Positions 49,443 to 57,818 of a stretch of 64,000 bases of DNA are shown in pieces (positions within the stretch are counted from its first letter, which is position 1; each line of letters opens with the position of its first letter). The translations under genes and the position numbers were made by a program. Location: the NCBI GenBank assembly GCA_046348365.1, contig JAXMEL010000008.1, positions 62,001-126,000 on the forward strand, read 5' to 3'. Origin of the DNA: JAEUPI01 sp046348365. GTDB lineage: Bacteria > Pseudomonadota > Gammaproteobacteria > Burkholderiales > Burkholderiaceae_C. The notes under the pieces were generated by a model. The model did not search any database. It saw only the letters and a program-made list of their open reading frames with translations, and was not told the DNA's origin.

Positions 49443-50416
49443 TCCACCTTGGCGCCCGAGGAGATCACCACCTTCTCCCACTTCGCCGTCTCGGCGGCGA
49501 TGACCTTGCCGAAGTCCTCCGGCGTGCCGGCGATCGGCTTGCCGCCCAGCTCGGCCAGGCGCTCGCGCATCTTGGGATCGGCCAGCGCGCGGTTCACCTC
49601 GGCGTTGACCTTGTCGATGATCTCCTTCGGCGTGCCCTTGGGCATGCCGATGCCGAACCAGGCCGTGGCCTCGTAGCCGGGCACCGTCTCGCCGACGGCG
49701 GGCACGCCCGGCAGGCTCGGCTCGCGGCCCTCCGACGTGACCGCCAGCGCGCGCAGCTTGCCGCTCTTGATGTGCCCGATCGACGACGGCAGGTTGTCGA
49801 ACATCACGTGCACCGTGCCGCCGATCAGATCGGTCAGCGCCGGGCCGGCGCCCTTGTAGGGCACGTGCACCATGTCGCAGCCGGTCATCGACTTGAACAG
49901 CTCGCCCGACAGGTGCACCGAGGTGCCGCTGCCCGAGCTGGCGAGGTTGACCTTGCCCGGGTTGGCCTTGCAGTAGTCGATGAACTCCTTGACCGTCTTG
50001 GCCGGAAAGTTCGCGGTGACCTCCATCACGTTGGGCGTGCGCACGAGGCCGGCCACCGGCGCGATGTCGCGGATGAAGCTGAAGGCGAGGTTCTTGTACA
50101 GCGTGGCGTTGATGCCGTTGGCCGGGTTCACGAGCAGCATCGTGTAGCCGTCGGGCGGCGCGCCGATCACCGCTTCGGTGCCGATGTTGTTGCCGGCGCC
50201 GGGCTTGTTCTCGACCACGAAGGGCTGGCCCATCTTCTCGGTGAGCCATTGCGCGACGATGCGCGCCAGCACGTCGGTGGTGCCGGCGGGCGGATACGGC
50301 ACGACCCACTTGACCGGGCGGCTCGGATAGCTCTGGGCCCAGGTGGCTGCGGGCGCGGCCAGCACGGCGGCCGCGACGGCCAGCATCAGCCGGCGATGGA
50401 TCTGCTTCACGAACAT
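49439..50416 (-). CDS. Bug/TctC-family periplasmic binding protein
   Basis: 325 residues. Signal peptide about 1-27 (ending ATWA/Q), then the Bug fold: YPSRPVKWVVPYPPAGTTDVLAR, a LASSGSGTSVHLSGELFK loop, VPYKGAGPALTDLIGG and ALAVTSEGREPSLPGVPAVGE in pieces. These proteins bind small carboxylates. No tctA/tctB membrane genes are nearby, so it is an orphan receptor as in Bordetella. It follows tdh by 42 bp. Confidence 0.92.
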   Translation of the reverse strand: MFVKQIHRRLMLAVAAAVLAAPAATWAQSYPSRPVKWVVPYPPAGTTDVLARIVAQWLTEKMGQPFVVENKPGAGNNIGTEAVIGAPPDGYTMLLVNPANGINATLYKNLAFSFIRDIAPVAGLVRTPNVMEVTANFPAKTVKEFIDYCKANPGKVNLASSGSGTSVHLSGELFKSMTGCDMVHVPYKGAGPALTDLIGGTVHVMFDNLPSSIGHIKSGKLRALAVTSEGREPSLPGVPAVGETVPGYEATAWFGIGMPKGTPKEIIDKVNAEVNRALADPKMRERLAELGGKPIAGTPEDFGKVIAAETAKWEKVVISSGAKVE

Positions 50417-50458
50417 GTCTCCTTCATCTGCCGCGCAATCATGCAGCGTGCGTTTCGA

Positions 50459-51391
50459 TCATCGCAGATGCGCGAGCATGTCGCGCACCAGGGCATGCAG
50501 GTCGTAGCGCGGGCGCCAGCCCCAGTGCTCGCGCGCCAGCGCGTCGTCGATCACCTGCGGCCAGCTGTCGGCGATGCGCTGACGGAAGTCGGGCGCGCTC
50601 GCCAGCGTGAAGCCGGGCACGTGGCGCGCGATCTCGTCGGCGATCTCGCGCGGCGTGAAGCTGCAGCCGGCGAGGTTGTACGAGCCGCGCTCGCCGATGC
50701 GATCGGCCGGCGCCTCCATCAACTCGATCGTGGCGCGGATGGCGTCGTCCATGTACATCATCGGCAGCCGCGTGTCGTCGCGCAGGAAGCAGCTGTAGCG
50801 CCCCTCGCGCCGCGCGGCGTGGAAGATCTCCACCGCGTAGTCGGTCGTGCCGCCGCCGGGCGGCGTCTTCCAGCTGATCAACCCCGGGTAGCGCAGGCTG
50901 CGCACGTCGACACCGTGGTTGGCGTGATACCACGCGCACCAGCGTTCGCCGGCCAGCTTGCTGATGCCGTAGACGGTGGTCGGGTCCATCACCGTGTACT
51001 GCCCTGCCGTGTCCGGCGTGGTGGGGCCGAAGGCGGCGATGCTGCTGGGCCAGAACACGCGTTCGAGCGGCCATGCGCGCGCCAGGTCGAGCACGTTGAG
51101 CAGGCCGCCCATGTTGAGGCTCCAGGCCCATTGCGGATGCTGCTCGCCGCTGGCCGACAGCGCCGCCGCGAGGTGATAGACCTGCGTGATGCGGTGGCGT
51201 GCCACCACCGTGCGCAGCGCGGCGGCGTCGGTCACGTCGAGCATCTCGTGCCTGAGGCCGGCGGCCCTGCCCTCGGGCGCGAGGTCGCTGGTGATCACCG
51301 CATCGACGCCGGGGCGCGCGGCCAGTGCAGCGGCGAGCTCGGTGCCGATCTGGCCGTTGGCACCGATGACGAGGATGCGCGAGCCGGTCAT
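50459..51391 (-). CDS. tdh: NAD-dependent L-threonine 3-dehydrogenase, SDR type
   Basis: 310 residues, extended SDR. NAD-binding GANGQIG (10-16) and catalytic Y141/K145 in YGISK are intact. It oxidises threonine to 2-amino-3-ketobutyrate. The assignment rests on the SDR family resemblance to UDP-galactose-epimerase-like Tdh and on coupling to kbl (ATGA overlap). It differs from the zinc-dependent Tdh of E. coli. Confidence 0.9.
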   Translation of the reverse strand: MTGSRILVIGANGQIGTELAAALAARPGVDAVITSDLAPEGRAAGLRHEMLDVTDAAALRTVVARHRITQVYHLAAALSASGEQHPQWAWSLNMGGLLNVLDLARAWPLERVFWPSSIAAFGPTTPDTAGQYTVMDPTTVYGISKLAGERWCAWYHANHGVDVRSLRYPGLISWKTPPGGGTTDYAVEIFHAARREGRYSCFLRDDTRLPMMYMDDAIRATIELMEAPADRIGERGSYNLAGCSFTPREIADEIARHVPGFTLASAPDFRQRIADSWPQVIDDALAREHWGWRPRYDLHALVRDMLAHLR

Positions 51392-52602
51392 CGCGACTTC
51401 AGCAAGCCCAGCTCGCGCCCGGCCTGCGTGAATGCGGCCACCGCAGCTTCCAGATGCGCGCGCTCGTGCACCGCGCTCATCTGCACGCGGATGCGCGCCT
51501 GCCCCTGCGGCACCACCGGGTAGAAGAAGCCGATCACGTAGATGCCCAGCTCGAGCAGCCGCGCCGCGAGCGCCTGCGCCTTGGCCGCGTCGTAGACCAT
51601 GATCGGCACGATCGGGTGCGTGCCGGGCTTGATGCCGAACCCCGCAGCCTGGATGGCCTGGCGGAACCAGCGCGTGTTGGCCTCCAGCTTGTCGCGCAGC
51701 GCGGTGCTGGCCTCGAGCAGGTCGAGCACCGCGATCGAGCCGCCGACGATCGCCGGCGCCAGCGTGTTGGAAAACAGGTACGGCCGCGAGCGCTGGCGCA
51801 GCAGCTCCACCACTTCGCGCCGCGCGGCTGTGAAGCCGCCGGAAGCCCCGCCGAGCGCCTTGCCGAAGGTGCCGGTGACGATGTCGATGCGGCCGACGAG
51901 GCCGTGGTGCTCGTGCGTGCCGCGCCCGCGCGCGCCCATGAAGCCGCTGGCGTGGCATTCGTCGATGCCCAGCAGCGCGCCGTGCGCGTCGCACAACTCG
52001 CGCATGCGCGGCAGGTTGGCGATGGTGCCGTCCATCGAGAACACGCCGTCGCTGAACACCAGCTTGAAGCGCGCGCCGTCGGCGCCGGCCTGCTGAAGGC
52101 AGCGCTCGAGGTCGGCCATGTCGTCGTGCCGGTAGCGATAGCGCCTGGCCTTGCTGAGGCGGATGCCGTCGATGATCGAGGCATGGTTCAGCTCGTCGCT
52201 GATCACCGCATCGTTCTCGCCGAGCAGCGGCTCGAACAGGCCGCCGTTGGCGTCGAACGCGGCGGCGTAGAGGATCGCGTCTTCGCAGCCGACGAAGCGC
52301 GCGATGCGCGCCTCGAGCGTCTTGTGCGCATCCTGCGTGCCGCAGATGAAGCGCACCGAGCTCATGCCGTAGCCGTGCGTGCGCAGCGCCTCGTGCGCCG
52401 CCGCGATCACCGCCGGGTGCGACGACAGGCCGAGGTAGTTGTTGGCGCACAGGTTGATCACCTCGCGGCCGTCTGCCGTGCGGATCACCGCGCCCTGCGG
52501 GCTGGCGATGATGCGCTCGCCCTTGAACAGGCCGGCGCTGCGCAGGCCGTCGAGTTCGCTGCGCACGTGCACGCAGAAGGCATCGCTGGCGACATGGCTC
52601 AT
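51388..52602 (-). CDS. kbl: 2-amino-3-ketobutyrate CoA ligase
   Basis: 404 residues, PLP alpha-oxoamine synthase. It splits 2-amino-3-ketobutyrate with CoA into glycine and acetyl-CoA. The PLP lysine is K248 in GTFGKALGGASGG. Other signatures are NNYLGLSSHP, GYGMSSVRFICGTQ and the DECHASGFMG loop. It precedes and overlaps tdh; together they convert threonine to glycine, feeding the gcv system. Confidence 0.96.
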   Translation of the reverse strand: MSHVASDAFCVHVRSELDGLRSAGLFKGERIIASPQGAVIRTADGREVINLCANNYLGLSSHPAVIAAAHEALRTHGYGMSSVRFICGTQDAHKTLEARIARFVGCEDAILYAAAFDANGGLFEPLLGENDAVISDELNHASIIDGIRLSKARRYRYRHDDMADLERCLQQAGADGARFKLVFSDGVFSMDGTIANLPRMRELCDAHGALLGIDECHASGFMGARGRGTHEHHGLVGRIDIVTGTFGKALGGASGGFTAARREVVELLRQRSRPYLFSNTLAPAIVGGSIAVLDLLEASTALRDKLEANTRWFRQAIQAAGFGIKPGTHPIVPIMVYDAAKAQALAARLLELGIYVIGFFYPVVPQGQARIRVQMSAVHERAHLEAAVAAFTQAGRELGLLKSR

Positions 52603-52616
52603 GGCGGGGCTCCGGT

Positions 52617-53843
52617 TCAGAACAGCTCGTGCAGGCGCATGCTGCCGAAGGCGGCGCGGGCGCGGAAGCTCTGCGTGGTGGGTGTGGGCTCGAGCAGCAG
52701 CGAGTCGACCATCGGCGCCGCCAGCGTCGCCTGCGGGTCGGCCAGCAGCACGTAGCGCCGCGCGCCTTCCTCGTCGAGGCGGCCGACCCAGTCGAGCCCC
52801 ACCAGGCTGTCGAGCACCGGCTCGACCTGCAATGGATCGACGTGCACGGCGCCGGCAAGCTCGGTGGCCGCCAGGCCCTTGCTCGGCCCGCCGCGCACGC
52901 GCGCCAGCTCGCGCAGCAGCGCCACGGCGAGCGCGAAGCGATAGCCCGGCGTGTCGGGCATGCGCGCCACGTGCATCGACAGGCTGGGCGCATAGGCCGC
53001 GATCACCGCGCCGAGCAGCACCACCACCCAGGCGAGGTAGATCCACAGCAGGAAGATCGGCAGCGTGGCGAAGGCGCCGTAGATCATCGAGTAGGTCGGC
53101 ACCAGGCCCACGTACCAGGCCAGCAGCCGCTTGGCCACCTCGACGCCCGCGGCCACGAACAGGCCGCCGGCCCAGGCGTGGCTCCAGCTGACGTAGGTGT
53201 TGGGCACGTAGCGGTACAGGCCCGTCATGCCGCCGGCCAGCAGCATGAACTCGATCGCACCGAGCAGCAGGCTCAGGCCGCCGGGCAAGGTGTCGACCAG
53301 GCCGCGCGACGCCGAGATCGCATACGAGGTGAGCGACAGGCTGATGCCCAGCAGCAGCGGGCCGAGCGTGAGCGCGGCCCAGTAGACCAGCACGCGCTGC
53401 GCCAGCGGCCGCGGCCGGCGCACACGCCAGATGGCGTTGAGCGCGCGGTCGATCGTGAACACCATCGCCAGCGCGGCGACGACGAGCGCCACCAGGCCCA
53501 GCGTGCCGACCTGGCTGGCCTTGGCGGCGAACTGCGTCAGCGCGCCCAGCACCGGCTTGGCGATGCTGTCGGGCACCAGGCTCTGCAGCAGGTACTGCTC
53601 GAGCGCCTTCTGGAAGCGCGAGAACATCGGGAACGCACTGAACACCGCGAGCATCACCGTCACCAGCGGCACCAGGCCGATCAGCGTGGTGAAGGTCAGG
53701 CTGCTGGCGGTGAGGCCCAGCCTGTCCTCGCGGAAACGCTGGCGCAGCGTGCGCAGGGTGTCGAGCCACGGCCAGGCGCGCAGCGAACGCCAAAGCCCCG
53801 ACAGTTGCCGGGGCCAGGCAGGCGGCGCAGTCGTCGACGACAT
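52617..53843 (-). CDS. YihY/BrkB-family inner-membrane protein
   Basis: 408 residues. Six or so membrane segments in the first 290 residues (LTFTTLIGLVPLVTVMLAVF, YGAFATLPIFLLWIYLAW) and a cytoplasmic C-terminal tail with a winged-helix-like part (about 300-408). The family was once named ribonuclease BN in error; its function is unknown. It lies 14 bp before kbl. Confidence 0.92.
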   Translation of the reverse strand: MSSTTAPPAWPRQLSGLWRSLRAWPWLDTLRTLRQRFREDRLGLTASSLTFTTLIGLVPLVTVMLAVFSAFPMFSRFQKALEQYLLQSLVPDSIAKPVLGALTQFAAKASQVGTLGLVALVVAALAMVFTIDRALNAIWRVRRPRPLAQRVLVYWAALTLGPLLLGISLSLTSYAISASRGLVDTLPGGLSLLLGAIEFMLLAGGMTGLYRYVPNTYVSWSHAWAGGLFVAAGVEVAKRLLAWYVGLVPTYSMIYGAFATLPIFLLWIYLAWVVVLLGAVIAAYAPSLSMHVARMPDTPGYRFALAVALLRELARVRGGPSKGLAATELAGAVHVDPLQVEPVLDSLVGLDWVGRLDEEGARRYVLLADPQATLAAPMVDSLLLEPTPTTQSFRARAAFGSMRLHELF

Positions 53844-53865
53844 GCCGTCTATGATGCCAGCCGCG

Positions 53866-54243
53866 ATGCCCCTTGTTGCCGACAACCTGCGCTCCGTGCA
53901 CTTGGCCCGCGCGGTCGTGCTGGCAGCGCTGCTCGGGCTGATCGCACTCGGCCTCGCCTGGGAGCTCCGCCTCGCGCCGACCGGCTCGCGATCGCTCGCA
54001 CTCAAGGTGCTGCCGCTGGCGTTCTTCGTCACCGGGGTGCTGCAGCTGCGCCTGGCGAGCTACCGCGCGCTGAGCCTGCTGGTGTGGCTCTTTGCGGCCG
54101 AAGGCGCGCTGCGCGCCGCCACGGGTAGCGGTATTGCCGTGCCGCTCGCGTGGGCCGAGCTGGGCTTGTGCGCGCTGCTGTTCGCGGGCTGCGTGCTGCA
54201 CGTGCGTGCGCGCACCGGTGCGAAGGCGGTGGCCGCGGCATGA
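53866..54243 (+). CDS. DUF2069 inner-membrane protein
   Basis: 125 residues from the ATG in MPLVADNLRS; ATGs at 53851 and 53854 are possible and no start has a clear ribosome-binding site. Four hydrophobic segments (for example VVLAALLGLIALGLAW and ALSLLVWLFAAEGALRA) fit the DUF2069 family of small membrane proteins. Divergent from the YihY gene with almost no gap; its stop overlaps the next gene. Confidence 0.8.
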   Translation: MPLVADNLRSVHLARAVVLAALLGLIALGLAWELRLAPTGSRSLALKVLPLAFFVTGVLQLRLASYRALSLLVWLFAAEGALRAATGSGIAVPLAWAELGLCALLFAGCVLHVRARTGAKAVAAA

Positions 54244-55652
54244 GCGTTGCGCTGTTGAACGATCTGCGCGCCGCGGTCGGCGAGGCGCAGGTGCTCACCG
54301 CAGGCGACCTGAGCGCCTACGAGTTGGACTGGCGCCGGCGCTGGCGCGGCAAGGCGCTGGCCGTGGTGCGCCCCGGCAGCACCGCCGAGGTCGCCCGCGT
54401 GGTGCGCGCCTGCGCGTCGCACGGCGCCAGCGTGGTGCCCCAGGGCGGCAACACCGGCCTCGTGGGCGGCGGCGTGCCCGACACCACCGGCACCCAGGTG
54501 CTGCTGAGCCTGCAGCGGCTGAACCGCGTGCGCGGCATCGACGCCGCCAATGCCACCATCACCGCCGAGGCCGGCTGCGTGCTGCAAGCCGTGCAGCAGG
54601 CGGCCGAGGCGGCGGGCTGCCTGTTCCCGCTCAGCCTCGCCGCCGAAGGCAGCTGCACGCTCGGCGGCAACCTGGCCACCAACGCCGGCGGCACGCAGGT
54701 GCTGCGTTTCGGCAATGCGCGCGAGCTGTGCCTGGGGCTCGAGGTGGTGACCGCGCAGGCCGAGGTGTGGGACGGCCTGTCGGGCCTGCGCAAGGACAAC
54801 ACCGGCTACGACCTGCGCGACCTGATGATCGGCAGCGAGGGCACGCTGGGCATCATCACCGCGGCGACGATGAAGCTCTTTCCGCTGCCGGCCGGCCGTG
54901 TGACGGCGTTCGCCGCCTGCGCCGACCTGCCGGCGTGCGTGCAGCTGCTGCAGCTCGCGCGCGACCGGCTCGGCGCTGCACTCACCGGCTTCGAGGTGAT
55001 GTCGGCCTTCGCGCTGGAACTCGTCGCGCGGCACTTCACGCAGCTGCCCCGGCCCCTGCCCGGCTCGCCGTGGACGGTGCTGCTGGAGACCGGCGACCAC
55101 GACGACGATGCCGCCGCCCGCACGCACTTCGAGTCGCTGATGGAGACAGCGCTCGAACGCGGCGTGGTCACCGACGTGGCCGTGGCCGAGAGCCTGGCCC
55201 AGGCGCGTGCGCTGTGGCAGGTGCGCGAATCGATTCCGCTGGCACAGGCCGAGGAGGGCCCCAACATCAAGCACGACATCGCGCTGCCGGTGTCGGCGAT
55301 ACCCGGCTTCGTGGCCGGCACCGATGCCGCGCTCGGCGCCGCGTTCCCCGGCGCGCGGGTGGTGAACTTCGGCCACCTCGGCGACGGCAACCTGCACTAC
55401 AACCTGCAAGCGCCGCCGGGCCAGTCGCCGCAGGCGTTCCTCGACCGGCACGAACACGCGGTGAACGCGATCGTCTACGACGCCGTGGTCGCGCGCGGCG
55501 GATCGATCTCGGCCGAACACGGCATCGGCGCGCTCAAGCGCGACGAGCTGGTGCAGCGCAAGCACCCGGTCGCGCTGGCGATGATGCGCGCCATCAAGCG
55601 TGCGCTCGATCCGCAGGGCACGCTGAACCCCGGCCGCGTGGTCCGGCCCTGA
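54240..55652 (+). CDS. FAD-linked 2-hydroxyacid dehydrogenase (GlcD/D2HGDH family)
   Basis: 470 residues. The FAD-binding PCMH half has VVPQGGNTGLVGGG and the flavin-contact EGTLGIITAATMKLFP. The C-terminal catalytic half has the metal-ligand motif FGHLGDGNLHYN and ends SAEHGIGALKRDEL...GTLNPGRV. Members oxidise D-lactate, D-2-hydroxyglutarate or glycolate; the substrate is not decidable. Coupled to the DUF2069 gene (ATGA). Confidence 0.93.
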   Translation: MSVALLNDLRAAVGEAQVLTAGDLSAYELDWRRRWRGKALAVVRPGSTAEVARVVRACASHGASVVPQGGNTGLVGGGVPDTTGTQVLLSLQRLNRVRGIDAANATITAEAGCVLQAVQQAAEAAGCLFPLSLAAEGSCTLGGNLATNAGGTQVLRFGNARELCLGLEVVTAQAEVWDGLSGLRKDNTGYDLRDLMIGSEGTLGIITAATMKLFPLPAGRVTAFAACADLPACVQLLQLARDRLGAALTGFEVMSAFALELVARHFTQLPRPLPGSPWTVLLETGDHDDDAAARTHFESLMETALERGVVTDVAVAESLAQARALWQVRESIPLAQAEEGPNIKHDIALPVSAIPGFVAGTDAALGAAFPGARVVNFGHLGDGNLHYNLQAPPGQSPQAFLDRHEHAVNAIVYDAVVARGGSISAEHGIGALKRDELVQRKHPVALAMMRAIKRALDPQGTLNPGRVVRP

Positions 55653-55686
55653 GCAGGTGCGTCGTCGCGTCCGCGTGAGCGGCGCG

Positions 55687-56742
55687 TCAGGGCGCGCACA
55701 GGCCGAGGATCTTCTGCTCGGTGGTGCAGGCCTTGGCTGCCGCCCTGGCCGGCACGGGCGCCGGCGCCAGGCAGCGTTGCAGTTCCCTGGCGGTGGGGCC
55801 GTAGTAGGTCCAGCCACGGCCCAGCTCGGGCATCGCGAGCGAGACCTCCTTCCACTTCGGGTGGCCATCGGACTGCAGCGTCGCGAAGTTCTGGCACAGC
55901 GACTTCGCGAACTGGCCGAGCCGCGCCTGGGTGCCGGTGCGGCCGTAGTCGTAGGTGACGAGGTAGGCCTTCACGGCGAGGCCGGGCACGTCTTCTGTCA
56001 GCAGCGCCGGGTAGTTCGACGCCTTCACGGTGCTCTGGAAGTAGGTCTTCAGCGCGGCCTTGCTGCCCGGCTGGTCGGCGTCGAACTTCAGCAGCTTGAT
56101 CAGCGCCTTGGCCTCGGGCTTCATGTCGGCCAGCAGCTTGGCCGGTTGGCCGGCGACCACCACCACGACGTCGACCGACTTGTCGCCGGTGAGCTTGACC
56201 AGCGCGTCCTCGTTGCTGTGAAAGCTGATCTTCTCGTCGGCCATCGGCCGCTCGAACATCAGCCGGTACAGCGTGGTGGCCGACATCGCGGTGCCGCTTT
56301 GCATCGGGCCGACGTTGATGCGCGCGTCGCGGATCTCGTGCACGGCGTTCATCGGCGAATCGGCACGCACGATGAAGTAGATCTCCTCGTTGTAGAGCGG
56401 CAGGATCACGCGCAGCGGCCGGATGATCGCCGCGGCGTTGGTGTCGCCGGCGTTGCCCTGGTTGATGAAGGCCTGATACACGTCGGACTGCACGAGCGCG
56501 AACTTCACGCCGTCTTCGTAGCGCAGGCGATGGATGTTCTCGGCCGATCCGGCCGAGGGCAGCGCGTCGAGGTCGATCTGCGCCTGCGGCGCGACGTACT
56601 TCGCCAGGTCGCGCCCGATCTGGATGTAGGTGCCGCGCTCCGACGCGGTGACGATCTTGAACGGCGTCCCCGCGAGCACCGGCGCGGCGACGAGGACCAT
56701 CGCGGCCGCCAGGCCGGCAGCGAGGCGTCTGGTGAGCGGCAT
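55687..56742 (-). CDS. TAXI-family periplasmic binding protein with a C-terminal Cys motif
   Basis: 351 residues; GGAGG lies nine bases before the ATG. Signal peptide about 1-24 (VLA/G), then a TAXI fold beginning FKIVTASERGTYIQIGRDLA, with DVYQAFINQG and NVGPMQSGTAMSATTLYRL. TAXI proteins normally feed TRAP permeases for glutamate or dicarboxylates, but none is present. The last 13 residues (339-351) carry C-T-x-E-x3-L-G-L-C-A-P, which recurs at the end of the partner protein encoded upstream. Confidence 0.88.
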   Translation of the reverse strand: MPLTRRLAAGLAAAMVLVAAPVLAGTPFKIVTASERGTYIQIGRDLAKYVAPQAQIDLDALPSAGSAENIHRLRYEDGVKFALVQSDVYQAFINQGNAGDTNAAAIIRPLRVILPLYNEEIYFIVRADSPMNAVHEIRDARINVGPMQSGTAMSATTLYRLMFERPMADEKISFHSNEDALVKLTGDKSVDVVVVVAGQPAKLLADMKPEAKALIKLLKFDADQPGSKAALKTYFQSTVKASNYPALLTEDVPGLAVKAYLVTYDYGRTGTQARLGQFAKSLCQNFATLQSDGHPKWKEVSLAMPELGRGWTYYGPTARELQRCLAPAPVPARAAAKACTTEQKILGLCAP

Positions 56743-56745
56743 GTC

Positions 56746-57612
56746 TCAAGGCCTCCGGATGATGGTGGCGCCGGGCGCGCACAACCCGAGCGCATGGACC
56801 TCGGCCGTGCACTCGTAGGCGGCGGCGGGCGCGGCCGGTTTCGCGGTGCGCGACCTCGCCGCGACGGCCGGGTTGAGCGCGAGGGCCGTGGTCGCGGCGG
56901 CGGCGCGGGCGGCCGTCGCGTCGAGCGGCGCAGCGGGCTTGCGGGCGGCCTCGGGCGGCGGCAACTGTCCGCTCGACGGCGGCGGCAGCGCGGCGAGGCT
57001 GCTCGTCGCCGCGCCGGGCGCGGCGATCACCGCAACCGCCGCGGGGCCACTGGGCACGACCGGCACCACGGCCCGCGTCAGCACCGGCTCGGCTGCCGGC
57101 GCCACGCTGACCAGCGGCTGCGCCGGCAGGCTCGGCGCATCGGTTCGCGGCGCCCTGGCGTCGCCGGCCGACCCGCCGGGCCACAGCTTCAGCGAGGCCG
57201 TCAGCGCCACCAGCGCACCGGCTGCGAGCACAGCCACGGTCAACTGCGCCGGCGACAGCAGCGCTCTCGTACGCCGGACGGCGACGGCCGGCCTGGCCAT
57301 CGGGACCGACGCCGCCGGCATTGCGACGCCGCCCCTTGCCGTTGCGGCAACCGCGGGCAGATTCGGCGGCGCCATGGCCGACATGACCACGACGTCGGTC
57401 AGATCCGGCACCACTGGCGGCGGCACCGTCGCCGGCGCACCCTCTGCGACCGGCAGCGAATGGCCGCAGGCCTGGCAGAAGTGCGATTCAGCGCCGTTGA
57501 TCGTGTGGCACTGCGGGCAGAAGCGTCGAAACAGCCCGGCACCGCAGGTGCTGCAGTAGCGCGCATCGGCGTCGTTGGGGTGGTTGCAGCGCAAGCAATA
57601 GAGTTGAACCAT
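56746..57612 (-). CDS. Double zinc-ribbon single-pass membrane protein
   Basis: 288 residues; GGAGG lies nine bases before the ATG. The N-terminus has two zinc ribbons: C6/C9/C20/C23 and C32/C35/C46/C49. A linker leads to one membrane segment (about 121-141), then an Ala/Pro-rich periplasmic stretch and a C-terminal motif C268-T-x-E-x3-L-G-L-C278-A-P. The topology implies cytoplasmic ribbons and a periplasmic tail. The tail motif matches the end of the TAXI protein three bases downstream, so the two probably act together, perhaps as a sensor pair. Confidence 0.82.
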   Translation of the reverse strand: MVQLYCLRCNHPNDADARYCSTCGAGLFRRFCPQCHTINGAESHFCQACGHSLPVAEGAPATVPPPVVPDLTDVVVMSAMAPPNLPAVAATARGGVAMPAASVPMARPAVAVRRTRALLSPAQLTVAVLAAGALVALTASLKLWPGGSAGDARAPRTDAPSLPAQPLVSVAPAAEPVLTRAVVPVVPSGPAAVAVIAAPGAATSSLAALPPPSSGQLPPPEAARKPAAPLDATAARAAAATTALALNPAVAARSRTAKPAAPAAAYECTAEVHALGLCAPGATIIRRP

Positions 57613-57738
57613 CGCCGTCACCCTCCGTGCCGCACTGTGGCGCACGGCACTCACGCTTGACGCAGCTCATGCCGATGGCCGCAGCGGGAGTCACATCTTG
57701 AAACCGGACGTGAACCACTGACACACCGCGTTCGGGGG

Positions 57739-57748
57739 ATGACCTAGG
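57739..57748. repeat. Target-site duplication, left copy
   Basis: The 10-mer GACCTAGGGG directly precedes the left inverted repeat and is repeated exactly after the right one. Ten to twelve base duplications are normal for IS4-family elements. Confidence 0.9.
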
Positions 57749-57764
57749 GGCAATACTGTTCAGA
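57749..57764 (+). repeat. Left terminal inverted repeat of the IS4 element
   Basis: CAATACTGTTCAGATA; exact reverse complement of the right end. Confidence 0.93.
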
Positions 57765-57818
57765 TAGAAATCGGCGTGTCAGAATCCGGTTCCGTCCTGA
57801 CCACGAGGGGCGGAGCGG

